DNA of 64,000 nt, from assembly GCF_035013165.1 (NCBI RefSeq), contig NZ_JAYGJQ010000002.1, forward strand, positions 806,001-870,000, given 5' to 3'. Numbering within the stretch: the first letter of the stretch is position 1; each line of letters begins with the position of its first letter. Shown piece after piece: positions 8,629 to 16,934 of this stretch. Source of the stretch: Bacteriovorax sp. PP10. Lineage in GTDB: Bacteria; Bdellovibrionota; Bacteriovoracia; Bacteriovoracales; Bacteriovoracaceae. Under the pieces are notes generated by a model. That model had not been told where the DNA came from and did not search any database. It was given only the letters and a program-made list of their open reading frames with translations. Both the position numbers and the translations under genes were made by a program.

Positions 8629-8966
8629 GAGAACTCCTTTAGTAGTTCCTTCAAGCAAGATATTTGCTCAAAGTATTTTTTTTGAATTGAAAGAAATTTA
8701 CTCCTTTTTTGAAAAATCACAATTGAAATTTTTTGCCCTCCCCATTTTGAGAGGTAGGAAGCGATGGTTGATTTTTATTTAAAGAGATTAAAATTTTTTA
8801 ACATGGCCATTTGAATGTAGATTGGAAGAAGGAAAATGATGGCTTAGGCGAACGAGATTAAAATGAGATTAAAATTTCAGATCTTCTGAGATGAATAGCT
8901 TTAAGAATGGTGCTTTTTATAAAAAAGAAGAAGCTACGCAGTAGGGACTAGTTTATCCATAAATCC
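8629..8966. other. 338-bp AT-rich intergenic region
   Basis: No supported gene is seen. It holds the leader and presumably the promoter of the minus-strand Thr-rich protein gene, and three copies of GAGATTAAAAT (8784, 8854, 8865); the last two are directly tandem. Confidence 0.6.
8854..8875 (+). repeat. Tandem 11-bp repeat GAGATTAAAAT
   Basis: Two perfect head-to-tail copies (8854-8864, 8865-8875), with a third copy at 8784-8794. It could be a protein-binding site array or chance in AT-rich DNA. Confidence 0.6.
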
Positions 8967-9668
8967 TCATCTTTGTCTTACCGCGCTTCGATTGGTGGAC
9001 AGGGTGTTTTTAATCCAGGCATTGATGTCGACCAGTTCTTTATGGTTAATCGTGTGCCCTAAACCTTCATATGAATGGAATGTCGGGCTGATGGAGGTCT
9101 TTGAAAGCGTGCTATTTGCAGCACTGGCCGCATCGAGTGGGATCCTATTATCTTCAGTCCCATGTCCTATGAAGACCGCTAGGTTTTTTAAATCATGCCC
9201 AGGCTTCATCTGTGACTGCACTATCGGAAGCATGGCCCCGCTAAGAGCAGCGATTCCTCTTACGGTCATAGGCTTCCTTAACCCTAATTCGTAACTCATC
9301 ATAGCGCCCTGGCTAAAGCCAATGAGAAATACTTTTTCAGTATCAGTTTGGTATTTTCGGACAGCGCCCTTGATAAAGTCTTCGAGTAGTTTTGAGCTAT
9401 TTTTAATTTCTTGTCCAACTTGAATAAGACCACCTGGTGGAATTTGCAAGCTGAACCATTGATGGCCAGAGTAGATAGGCAGTGGAGCTCTTACAGAAAG
9501 ATAAGTAAACTCCGGAAAGAAATCATTTTTAAAATGAGAGATATCTTGTTCACTTCTAGTGAACCCATGAAGAAAAATGACAAGCGGTTTGTTTTTTGTG
9601 TCAGCAGGTGTTTGCGCGATGTATTTGAGGGGCAGATCTGTTTGTATCTTTATTTCTGAGTAAGTCAT
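8967..9668 (-). CDS. Alpha/beta hydrolase, phospholipase/carboxylesterase type
   Basis: 233 residues with the full catalytic layout of the phospholipase/carboxylesterase (YpfH/EstB-like) family. VIFLHGFTRSEQD gives the oxyanion loop, GFSQGAMMSYELG the nucleophile elbow, GTEDNRIP the acid residue and GLGHTINHKE the catalytic His near residue 213. No signal peptide is seen, so it is cytoplasmic. It probably hydrolyses short acyl or thioester substrates; the natural substrate is unknown. It follows the 60-residue basic protein gene on the same strand, separated by a possible hairpin. Confidence 0.87.
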   Translation of the reverse strand: MTYSEIKIQTDLPLKYIAQTPADTKNKPLVIFLHGFTRSEQDISHFKNDFFPEFTYLSVRAPLPIYSGHQWFSLQIPPGGLIQVGQEIKNSSKLLEDFIKGAVRKYQTDTEKVFLIGFSQGAMMSYELGLRKPMTVRGIAALSGAMLPIVQSQMKPGHDLKNLAVFIGHGTEDNRIPLDAASAANSTLSKTSISPTFHSYEGLGHTINHKELVDINAWIKNTLSTNRSAVRQR

Positions 9669-9689
9669 AGTTATAAACTCTTATAGTAA

Positions 9690-9715
9690 TTCGGCGAACA
9701 ATGAAGTCCGCCGAA
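9690..9715 (-). terminator. Possible terminator after the small basic protein gene
   Basis: A 7-bp stem TTCGGCG / CGCCGAA with a 12-base loop. The U-tract on the minus strand is weak (TTACTAT), so termination may be partial. Confidence 0.45.
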
Positions 9716-9729
9716 ATCTTCGATAAAAA

Positions 9730-9912
9730 CTATCTTTTATTTTTATCAAATGTGTTCACTTTTTTATCTTGAGAGTGTTCAAGTTTATTGCCTGCACGAG
9801 AGATGGCACCGCCAACTTTCTGTGCACCAACATTGGAAACTTTTTCTCCTAGTCTTTCGATTTTATCCCCAACCTTTTTAGAGAACGGTTCTTTCTTTTT
9901 TAAATCTTTCAT
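9730..9912 (-). CDS. Small basic hypothetical protein (60 aa)
   Basis: The ATG at 9912 is preceded by AGGAG and AATTAT. The 60-residue product is lysine-rich and hydrophilic, with an amphipathic helical stretch (KVGDKIERLGEKVSN) and a small-residue segment AQKVGGAISRAGNKL. No signal peptide or membrane helix is seen. It resembles the small basic stress-associated proteins at 52-63 kb in this window, but I do not recognise the family. Confidence 0.65.
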   Translation of the reverse strand: MKDLKKKEPFSKKVGDKIERLGEKVSNVGAQKVGGAISRAGNKLEHSQDKKVNTFDKNKR

Positions 9913-10135
9913 ATAATTCTCCTGCAACGTAGTCGTTCGTTAGTGAACTGTCTCATGCTGCATATTAACGAATACAAGATTCATTCCAAAAAATATGACT
10001 GTAATCATAGGAGTTTTCTTATGATGCTGTGGTAATTTTCCCCACGGCCTTAGAATTGCAATTATTTATTAGAGTAGATTCGTCATTGTCACACAAAATG
10101 AGTTGAGTATTGTGTGTGCTACAAGGAGAATTTTT

Positions 10136-10561
10136 ATGAGTGCCAAAAGTGAAATCTCTGATCTGTTAAAGCAGTATGAGTTAGATGTGCAGGATAAAAA
10201 CATTGAAGACTTATTAAGACTTCATACAAGCAACATTGAAGCGTTTGATCTCATGCCACCATTTAAGTATTCAGGTAAAGAATTATTGCGAGATAGAATT
10301 GAGCATTGGTTTAAATCTTATGATGGAGAAATAAAATTCAAATTTAATGACATTCATGTAGAGTCTGGCGAAGAGCTAAGTATATGCCATGCTCTTATTA
10401 AAACATCTGGAAAATTAAAAAATGGCGAGAGGACCGATATGTGGACAAGGTCAACACTTGGGTTAAAAAAAGAAGAAGGGCAGTGGAGAATCTTTCATGA
10501 ACATACTTCTGAGCCAATTGATGTGGCGACAGGTAAAGCTGTCACGGAATTAAGCCTTTAG
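10136..10561 (+). CDS. SnoaL/NTF2-like protein
   Basis: The ATG at 10136 follows AAGGAG with a 7-base spacer; a longer upstream frame has no ribosome site. The 141-residue protein has the cone-shaped NTF2/SnoaL pattern: an N-terminal helix, then FDLMPPFKYSGKELLRDRIEHW, then antiparallel strands ending in W-R-I-F-H-E-H. Many such proteins are ketosteroid-isomerase-like enzymes or small-ligand binders; nothing here fixes the role. Its last 12 bases overlap the convergent topoisomerase gene. Confidence 0.8.
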   Translation: MSAKSEISDLLKQYELDVQDKNIEDLLRLHTSNIEAFDLMPPFKYSGKELLRDRIEHWFKSYDGEIKFKFNDIHVESGEELSICHALIKTSGKLKNGERTDMWTRSTLGLKKEEGQWRIFHEHTSEPIDVATGKAVTELSL

Positions 10562-11572
10562 TAACTTTTTGAGAATCTTTTCTTCTTTCTGCATATATTT
10601 AGAGGTACTCGTACAGGTCTTGCATAATTTCTTCAGAGTGTTTTTTTCATCGGCCAGGAAAATAACAGGATGGATATAATACTTTTTGCAAACAGCGACA
10701 GTATTTCTTAAGTGAGCGGCCGTTTCTTTAATAACAGAGATATGTCTTTTTTTGATTTTGTTCTCTGATAGTTTTTCAAGAGGGAAGTTCTGCATAAGCA
10801 ATTTTAAAGCTTCGCAAGTACCACACCATGTTCTTAAATCTTTTGCAGTAAAATCTTCGTGAGTAGCATCTCTTAAATAATCATTTACATGCAGAGAGTT
10901 GATATCTGTCACGTGATCATCTTCAATGAAGGCAAAAAGCTCTTCACCTGGGAGATCCTGACAGCGCTTGATGATTTTTGAAATCTTTTCATCTTCAAAT
11001 GTAATATCGTGATCGACACCACTTTTCCCACGAAAATTAAGTTTAATGTTTTTACCTTTTACTTTTGCATGCTCATTAAGAATTGTCGTGAGTCCATAAG
11101 TTTCATTTTGAGCAGCGTATTCACTATTACCAATTCGACTTCTTGTAATTAACATGACCTTAATAACTGCAGCGATAACTTTCTCTCTAGGCATTCCAGG
11201 GTGCTTTAAATCAGATTCTATTTTTTTACGTAGGAGTGGAAGCTTCTTACAAAGAAGTTTCATATTCTCAAATTTCGTAGTGTTTCTTTTGATAGTCCAT
11301 TTTTCATGATAGCGATACTGTTTGCGAGCGCGAGCATCTCTTCCTGTCACTTGCAGATGTCCATTAGGATCTTTGCAAATCCAAACATTCTCCCACGCAG
11401 GAGGAATAACTAATTCTTTAATTCTTAAAAGATTTTTTTGATTTGGATTTTTGCCAGTGGTCTCATCAATATACTTAAAACCTTTTCCTTTCTTTAATCG
11501 TTTGATTCCAGGTTTTGCATCTGTGACATATTTCAGGCCAGCTGCCTTCGCACTCTTTAGGGGGTCAAACAT
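10550..11572 (-). CDS. DNA topoisomerase IB (poxvirus type)
   Basis: 340 residues, the size of bacterial/poxviral type IB topoisomerases. The N-terminal domain has ELVIPPAWENVWICKDPNGHLQVTGRDARARKQYRYH, diagnostic for the family. The catalytic domain shows TRSRIGNSEYA, LNFRGKSG, DLRTWCGTCEA and AVCKKYYIHP, where the Tyr just before IHP is the probable DNA-linking nucleophile. It relaxes supercoils by making transient 3'-phosphotyrosyl nicks. The ATG at 11572 follows GGAG with a 5-base spacer; a codon 18 bases upstream is not needed. Its 3' end overlaps the convergent SnoaL-like gene by 12 bases. Confidence 0.93.
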   Translation of the reverse strand: MFDPLKSAKAAGLKYVTDAKPGIKRLKKGKGFKYIDETTGKNPNQKNLLRIKELVIPPAWENVWICKDPNGHLQVTGRDARARKQYRYHEKWTIKRNTTKFENMKLLCKKLPLLRKKIESDLKHPGMPREKVIAAVIKVMLITRSRIGNSEYAAQNETYGLTTILNEHAKVKGKNIKLNFRGKSGVDHDITFEDEKISKIIKRCQDLPGEELFAFIEDDHVTDINSLHVNDYLRDATHEDFTAKDLRTWCGTCEALKLLMQNFPLEKLSENKIKKRHISVIKETAAHLRNTVAVCKKYYIHPVIFLADEKNTLKKLCKTCTSTSKYMQKEEKILKKLLKA

Positions 11573-11674
11573 ACATTCTCCATCAAGCATGGATGCTTGT
11601 AATGAAGTAGTGAATGCACGCTCTGTACCAAGAAATTATGATAATGCTGGGGCAAAAAGTAGCATTTGAGTCAA

Positions 11675-12937
11675 CTATTTTTCCTCATGAGGCAATTTAG
11701 CTAGATAAGCTGAAAGGAAGAGAGCGAGCATCGCATAGGTGAAAAATAGATAATAACCTGGTTGAAGGGCCGTTCCATTGGTTGTCAGGATGACAATGTC
11801 TTTAGTTGCTGTTGAAAGCTTTCCAAACTGGCTTGTAATGATGCCGTTAAAGCCAATATAGGCCATGAAGATAGCGACGACCATAACATCGGCCATTGAC
11901 CACTTACCGGATTTTAAAACGAAGAATTTAACCCATTTGTTTTCTCTGGCCTGACGATAGTTATAATAGAAGGCCCATGACGAAATGATTTTCAAAACAG
12001 GGAACACGATACTGAAGAGAACCATTAAAATTCCTACGAACTTCATTTGAAAAGTTTCATGAGTAATCATGATCCAGAAAACATCGAGAACACTTTTGGT
12101 TTGAAAATAGAGGACCTGATTTTCAAAATGGATTTGATGATCCATCAGGATGAAGGTCATCTTTGATATTTTAGCCTCCATGTCGATCATTGGAGATGTG
12201 ACACCTACAACAAGCAGAATAATAAGCGATAAAATCATAATACTGTATTGGAAAGGCTGAAGTGCCTCTTTATTGTTAAAGGCAGGCAGGAGAAAAAGAA
12301 TAATTGAAATGGAAATAAGTATGATTGATTCGTTAGAGATCACTTCTTTTTTCTTTGCAATTTCATTGGCAAGTACCAGTCTTGCCGTTTCAATATCCAG
12401 AGAGTCAGTGCGCTTCATAATCCTTTCGACTTGAGACATGTCCTGCTGGTCGAAGGTTTTATCAATATACTGAACAAGCTTCTCTTTCAGGAGAGCTTTT
12501 ATTTTGGCCTGATTGCGGGTTTTTTGCATCTCTTTAACCATTGAGTCTGCATAAGTCGGAATACCTTTCTTAATATCATCAATGCTTATAAAAATATCTA
12601 TGAAGGCCTGCTTGATAGCTCCTTTGAATCCTTTATTGCTCTGCTTGATTTTCTCATCAACTTTAGTGATGAGAATATTCAATTGAGTTTCGATGTTGCT
12701 TTTTAATTCAGTTTCATAATCGTTTGTGAAATCTAGTTTATCGACTTCAGCTAATACAATCCCAGAGACTTGAGTTTTCCATGTATCGACGCTTAGAAGA
12801 CCGTATCTGATGTGATTAAGTTCGGCAGAGTCGACTTTATTGGCCTGATTGATAGTAGAGTTGTGAATGATTTGTTGGCATAGAACGATGGACGTCAGGA
12901 TGATGAGTACTGATAAGATCATTTTAAATTTTTTCAT
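11675..12937 (-). CDS. PqiA-like inner-membrane protein with large periplasmic N-domain
   Basis: 420 residues. A hydrophobic N-terminal anchor (MKKFKMILSVLIILTSIVL) is followed by about 190 mostly helical, charged residues, then at least four membrane helices. The C-terminal part resembles the paraquat-inducible protein A domain: KSVLDVFWIMITHE, then KSGKWSMADVMVVAIFMAYIG, with the typical W-S-M-x-D-V motif. PqiA proteins work with MCE-type PqiB in lipid transport across the envelope; no MCE gene is seen here. The start is uncertain: the ATG at 12937 or a TTG 6 bases upstream with AGGA. The far-upstream in-frame codons are not supported. Confidence 0.75.
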   Translation of the reverse strand: MKKFKMILSVLIILTSIVLCQQIIHNSTINQANKVDSAELNHIRYGLLSVDTWKTQVSGIVLAEVDKLDFTNDYETELKSNIETQLNILITKVDEKIKQSNKGFKGAIKQAFIDIFISIDDIKKGIPTYADSMVKEMQKTRNQAKIKALLKEKLVQYIDKTFDQQDMSQVERIMKRTDSLDIETARLVLANEIAKKKEVISNESIILISISIILFLLPAFNNKEALQPFQYSIMILSLIILLVVGVTSPMIDMEAKISKMTFILMDHQIHFENQVLYFQTKSVLDVFWIMITHETFQMKFVGILMVLFSIVFPVLKIISSWAFYYNYRQARENKWVKFFVLKSGKWSMADVMVVAIFMAYIGFNGIITSQFGKLSTATKDIVILTTNGTALQPGYYLFFTYAMLALFLSAYLAKLPHEEK

Positions 12938-13031
12938 GGTCAATAGAATCCTATTTGAGATCAATACACTAGAGTATTGTTCAATATGATTTGGGATACT
13001 GCAAGCGCGTTGCCATGAAGAGGATTGAAAG

Positions 13032-13056
13032 ATGGGTACTTTGTGCAAGTACCCAT
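13032..13056 (-). terminator. Hairpin terminator after the SOUL gene
   Basis: A perfect 10-bp stem ATGGGTACTT / AAGTACCCAT with a 5-base loop, 18 bases beyond the SOUL stop on the minus strand. The tail CTTTC is only moderately U-rich. Confidence 0.65.
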
Positions 13057-13073
13057 AGCTCGGTGATTAATCT

Positions 13074-13691
13074 CTAATGAACAGTATTAACCTTCACTTG
13101 AACCTCATTTCTTTTCAAATGCGGCACTACAAACGGAGCATCATACTGAGCAATAAAAAAATGTCCAGTCATCGCTAACTCATTTTGCTTTTTAACCCAT
13201 TCACCCAATTCTTTTTTATGTTCCTCAATCTTGCTTAACTTATTATTCCCAGAGTAGGTAACAACAGCAGCATTGTAAGGCTCAACTTCCTCCAGCATGA
13301 TTTCCGGATTTTTAGGCTTCGGGGCCGTGGCCAGTGTGTACTCTTTAGGAAGAATAAATGACATCGTCCAGGCCCCATTAGGATCTTCATGTTGTAATAT
13401 CGGATCGGTCATAGGAAGCTGCTCGTTTTTTTTGCTCTCACTTCCTTCAAAGATGTAGGCTGCAAGCTTTTCAAAAGCATGCTCTCTAAAATAATCATAA
13501 GACATCCCATGAAGTGTAATTTTCGCAATCAGTTGCTTCGGATAATGTCTCACTTCAAAGTCACCATCTTTTTTAAGAACGTTATAAATGGGTTCTTCAT
13601 TAACCCGAATACCAAACGTTTCAGGTATAGATTTAAATTTTTCTTTGATTGGGGGATGTAATTTTTCAGATTCAGTATTATTGGGTTCCAT
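13074..13691 (-). CDS. SOUL-family heme-binding protein
   Basis: 205 residues of the SOUL/p22HBP family. The motif series EPIYNVLKKDGDFEVRHYP, the central MTDPILQ and SFILPKEYTLATAPKP, and the C-terminal FFIAQYDAPFVVPHLKRNEV are all typical. SOUL proteins bind heme or porphyrins in a shallow hydrophobic cleft; the bacterial role is not settled. No signal peptide is seen. AAGGAG lies 5 bases before the ATG. A 7-bp inverted repeat lies just upstream of the ribosome site. It is downstream of, and on the same strand as, the putative toxin-immunity pair. Confidence 0.88.
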   Translation of the reverse strand: MEPNNTESEKLHPPIKEKFKSIPETFGIRVNEEPIYNVLKKDGDFEVRHYPKQLIAKITLHGMSYDYFREHAFEKLAAYIFEGSESKKNEQLPMTDPILQHEDPNGAWTMSFILPKEYTLATAPKPKNPEIMLEEVEPYNAAVVTYSGNNKLSKIEEHKKELGEWVKKQNELAMTGHFFIAQYDAPFVVPHLKRNEVQVKVNTVH

Positions 13692-13706
13692 AACTGCTCC
13701 TTGTTG

Positions 13707-13725
13707 TTGCTATAAATAATAGCAA
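13707..13725 (-). promoter_or_regulatory. Inverted repeat upstream of the SOUL gene
   Basis: TTGCTAT / ATAGCAA with a 5-base AT-rich spacer, ending a few bases before the SOUL gene's AAGGAG. It may be an operator or an RNA hairpin in the leader. Confidence 0.4.
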
Positions 13726-13763
13726 TACGTGTGCCGCAAATGATGGAAGCTTAGGTGTGAGAA

Positions 13764-14114
13764 TTAAAATTCGCTGATGGAACTGGAGAATGTATCACCA
13801 TTGTCATGCAAAACAATAGATTGAATCTCTAGAAAGAGGTCATAAAAATTAAGATTATCTTCTTTTGTTAGTGCTTTGTTAAACTCATCATTGCTCAACA
13901 TTTCAAACGTAAATTCCAGACAGTCAAGAATTTCTTCTTTAGCAAAAGGGGAGTTGGTAGAAGATGAAAAAAAGAGGTAGTTTTTTTTATAAATTTCTTC
14001 GTCATTCATTATTTTAGAATACAAAAAGACCACATTATTCCACGATTCGATAACCGATAAATCCGAATCGAAGATAATTTTATGAAATGAATTTTTTAAA
14101 TTCCATTTACTCAT
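13764..14114 (-). CDS. Small acidic protein coupled to a nuclease-like lipoprotein (candidate immunity protein)
   Basis: A 116-residue protein with about 20 acidic against 9 lysine residues, no signal peptide, and a mixed aromatic/helical composition (SVIESWNNVVFLY, LDCLEFTFEML). Its ATG overlaps the TGA of the upstream lipoprotein gene in ATGA, so the two are translationally coupled. Small acidic cytosolic proteins encoded directly behind nuclease-domain genes are commonly immunity proteins; that role is inference, since no family is recognised. Base composition is more AT-rich than its neighbours. The next gene on the strand (SOUL) starts 72 bases on. Confidence 0.7.
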   Translation of the reverse strand: MSKWNLKNSFHKIIFDSDLSVIESWNNVVFLYSKIMNDEEIYKKNYLFFSSSTNSPFAKEEILDCLEFTFEMLSNDEFNKALTKEDNLNFYDLFLEIQSIVLHDNGDTFSSSISEF

Positions 14115-15292
14115 TTTGCACTTACAACTTCATATCCAATTTGTTCAATAGCTTTAATTGCTTCATCGTTAATGATTGAAATCGAAGAGACGAATCTTAA
14201 CTTTACACTGGCCTCAAGTCCTAATATATCTCTTAGGGCCTTATGCTCAATTAATTGATCAAGAATACTCTTAGTACCATGGTTAAGTAGTCTCATGTTT
14301 ATAGGCTTATTATAAGCTTTAACTTCCACCCAGGTAACAACGCCTTGATTATTTTCAGTGATCAAGTCAATCTCTTTACTTCTTATCATTTTAAAAATCT
14401 TGCTGATGACAATCTGTCTTTGATCCATTGAAAAATGGTTTTCTTCTAAGAATCTATAAGCTTCTCTAAAAAGACCTTCTTTGTGTGGATTGATGAACTC
14501 AATGATTTCTTCGTTCGTCATTTTGCTCACTTTAACTTCCAGAGCATTGACCTTTTCAGCAATGGCCCTTTCAGTGATTGGATTGCTTGGACCTGCTTTA
14601 TCAAATCTCATTCCACGCATTAAAACTTTTTCTTTTGAAGTCGCCATACCCATTAATTCCCCATAGCCACCTTGAAAATCACTAAGGGTATCAACAACTC
14701 TTAAGTACTGAAAAAACACTTGATCTACTTGTGTTCCCGTTACATCGTCATCAATAGGAATGACTGTATCTAAATTAGGAATAGTCGTTTTTCCTTTTTC
14801 ATAAGAAGCGATAAGTTCAAGATCATATTGCTTAATACTTTTCCCCTGCGAAACCTTGCTTTTTACTTTTGAGACTTCTTGAATAAAAAGTTGAACCTCG
14901 GGAGATTTACTATTTGGAAGCTGCTGAAGATCTGAGATCAACAAATCATAATTGTTAATAGTTTTACGCTTAATTCCTTCAATGTAAGTAAGAGCATCTC
15001 TAAGAGTAGGTGGTCTCTTATTTAATGTAAAAAAATCCTGATAGTATTGGCCATAATCAATTGAACTCAGTCTTATGCCATCCATTCTTTGAATAAGATT
15101 CTTATTTTGTCCTAATAAAGAGGTCGATGGAATTTCCAATGCCACAATATTTTTATTAAAAAATAAAGCAACTAACTCATCACATCTTTCAGACGCAACT
15201 GAGCGCTCGTTTACAGACTCAACATTTGGTTGGATGTGTGAGCAGCTAGAAAGTAATAAAATAAACAGTAGTGATAATAGGGAAGTTTTCAT
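14111..15292 (-). CDS. Lipoprotein with C-terminal PD-(D/E)XK-like nuclease motif
   Basis: 393 residues. The N-terminus is a lipoprotein signal: MKTSL, a leucine-rich core and lipobox LSSC with Cys17. Residues 30-260 are helical and unrecognised. The C-terminal 130 residues carry a restriction-endonuclease-like signature: a leading helix with Glu (FREAYRFLEE), then KEIDLIT (Asp309), and after 13 residues WVEVKAY (Glu323, Lys325), followed by a helix with DQLIEHKAL. This D-x(n)-E-x-K arrangement matches PD-(D/E)XK nucleases. A nuclease on an exported lipoprotein is unusual and suggests delivery to other cells or extracellular DNA processing. The downstream acidic gene overlaps by ATGA. Nuclease activity is predicted only. 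Confidence 0.72.
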   Translation of the reverse strand: MKTSLLSLLFILLLSSCSHIQPNVESVNERSVASERCDELVALFFNKNIVALEIPSTSLLGQNKNLIQRMDGIRLSSIDYGQYYQDFFTLNKRPPTLRDALTYIEGIKRKTINNYDLLISDLQQLPNSKSPEVQLFIQEVSKVKSKVSQGKSIKQYDLELIASYEKGKTTIPNLDTVIPIDDDVTGTQVDQVFFQYLRVVDTLSDFQGGYGELMGMATSKEKVLMRGMRFDKAGPSNPITERAIAEKVNALEVKVSKMTNEEIIEFINPHKEGLFREAYRFLEENHFSMDQRQIVISKIFKMIRSKEIDLITENNQGVVTWVEVKAYNKPINMRLLNHGTKSILDQLIEHKALRDILGLEASVKLRFVSSISIINDEAIKAIEQIGYEVVSAK

Positions 15293-15436
15293 CTAGAAAT
15301 TTTAACATGTTTAAGGACTTAAACAGGGTTAATTGTGATGCTAAAAAAGTTGCCTATTTGAGAGAGGAAATGGCCTTTAAAACTAGGTAAAAGATTCCAT
15401 TTTGAGGGATAAATTGGGGCATTTGCATTTTACAAA

Positions 15437-15465
15437 TTTCCACCAGATCGAAGACCTGGTGGAAA
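15437..15465 (-). terminator. Hairpin terminator after the secreted 160-aa protein gene
   Basis: A perfect 10-bp stem TTTCCACCAG / CTGGTGGAAA with a 9-base loop, 9 bases beyond the stop of the minus-strand gene. The tail is TTTG. The CCACCAG stem resembles the one at 58023. Confidence 0.7.
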
Positions 15466-15473
15466 TGAGAGAA

Positions 15474-15956
15474 TTATTGTTTACCTAGCTCAAACTCGGC
15501 CATGAAATTTCCCGTCGTCGTCTCACAAGCATTTTCGAATTTTGCATTAAATTTTAAAGCAAAGTAGTAGTAATATTTATGAACATATCTGAAACCATCT
15601 TTGAAAATAGCATCAAGATCTTCTTTTTTTAGTTCGCATGTTTCATCTTTTATTTCTGAAGCCACATAATTTAAAATATCGTTTTTTGAATCGATACTAT
15701 AGTGAACACTGTATACGCAAGATGGCGCTTGTGAGGAAATAACACTGATAACTGCATTTTTCATTTCATGATCAACACTCATGTATTGAAGGCCTAAACC
15801 TTTGTCAGTCATGATTGTTGGAGCAGCAGCTTCATCACGAAAGCTTTTGCATGAGTATTTTGTAAAGTGTGCGTGGTATCTGTATTCGTCTGCATTTGGA
15901 ACGTCTGCGAAAGCTGCAGTCACAGCGAAAAGGCAAAATATTAGAATGTATTTCAT
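15474..15956 (-). CDS. Secreted hypothetical protein (160 aa)
   Basis: The ATG at 15956 follows GGAG with a 6-base spacer, which excludes the longer upstream frame. There is a clear Sec signal peptide (MKYILIFCLFAVTAAFA) followed by a mature chain of about 140 residues with five cysteines (SCKSF, PSCVYS, TCELK, NACETT), probably paired in the periplasm. I do not recognise the family. It is a single gene with its own terminator, divergent from the SGNH hydrolase gene. Confidence 0.7.
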   Translation of the reverse strand: MKYILIFCLFAVTAAFADVPNADEYRYHAHFTKYSCKSFRDEAAAPTIMTDKGLGLQYMSVDHEMKNAVISVISSQAPSCVYSVHYSIDSKNDILNYVASEIKDETCELKKEDLDAIFKDGFRYVHKYYYYFALKFNAKFENACETTTGNFMAEFELGKQ

Positions 15957-16097
15957 TTGATTCTCCATTGAATGATTGGAGGATTTATACTTGTTTGAGT
16001 ACTGAAACACAACCCCGTCAGGCTAAAATTACAGGTCTAAGTTGCTAATATCAAATACCTGTAGAGTTTTCATAGTTTACTTTTGAGGGGAGGTTTT

Positions 16098-16781
16098 ATG
16101 TTAGATTGCTGCCTTATGAAAATAACACTTCTGGCAATCCTATCGATGATTTCAACTGCGGCCTTGTCTGCAGTCAATCCTACAATTTTATATGTAGGGG
16201 ACTCCCATAGTTATGGAAAACTTGGAGTGACGATTGAAAAAAATCTTTCAACGATTTCTGATCGCATTATTTTAGAAGCAAGTTGTGGAGCGACTCCAAG
16301 TACGTGGCTGGGAAATAATAAATTCGAAAAAACTGTTTGCGGATTCTGGAAAAAAGACGGCAAAGAAGAAGTGAGATCGCAAGAGCACCAGACTCCGAAA
16401 TTTGCTGATGAGTTAGCGAAGTATCGCCCTGATGTCACGATTGTTCAGTTGGGAACTAACATCGCAGTGAATGCACCTAAGAGTGCAACGAAGAGTATTG
16501 TGGCGATGATGAATGCTATTGAGTCAGAAGACAGTATCTGTATTTGGATTGGGCCACCTGATGCTAATTCGAAAGTAGTGACGAGAGAGAGATTGAAAGA
16601 GACGAATGCACTGCTAAGTGAATTGGCGAAAGCGAATAAATGTTTTTATATTGATAGTTTGAAGCTTACGAGTTTTCCTGCGAATAATAAGGAAGGGATT
16701 CATTATCCGCCGAGTTTGTCTGCTGAGTGGGGGGGGAAAGTGAGTTTGGAATTGTTGAAGATTCTAGGTAGTGACCATTAA
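16098..16781 (+). CDS. SGNH/GDSL-type hydrolase, exported
   Basis: The ATG at 16098 has GGGGAGG four bases upstream. The first 25 residues form a signal peptide (LLAILSMISTAALSA). The GDSL block is YVGDSHSYGKLG with Ser as probable nucleophile, Asn is in QLGTNIAVN, and the last block reads EGIHYPPSL, where the His is present but the usual Asp two residues before it is Glu-Gly-Ile (E instead of D). SGNH enzymes remove acyl groups from polysaccharides, peptidoglycan or lipids. At 227 residues it matches small periplasmic members. Substrate unknown. Confidence 0.8.
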   Translation: MLDCCLMKITLLAILSMISTAALSAVNPTILYVGDSHSYGKLGVTIEKNLSTISDRIILEASCGATPSTWLGNNKFEKTVCGFWKKDGKEEVRSQEHQTPKFADELAKYRPDVTIVQLGTNIAVNAPKSATKSIVAMMNAIESEDSICIWIGPPDANSKVVTRERLKETNALLSELAKANKCFYIDSLKLTSFPANNKEGIHYPPSLSAEWGGKVSLELLKILGSDH

Positions 16782-16934
16782 TCAAGTCACCTCATCATTT
16801 CTTAAGCTATTGTAATGATCTAATTAAATATCAAAATTTCGGCCTGAATTCTAATCCTATTATAATTGGATTTAGATTTCATGATAGTCACAACTCTCGA
16901 AAACCCTCTAGTCAATATCCCGTTGGTGATTTTC

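Noticed and set aside
10021-10035. Four-codon frame (MMLW) with AGGAG seven bases upstream, possible leader peptide
   Set aside because: Too short to judge; no attenuator-like alternative hairpins or amino-acid bias before the SnoaL-like gene.
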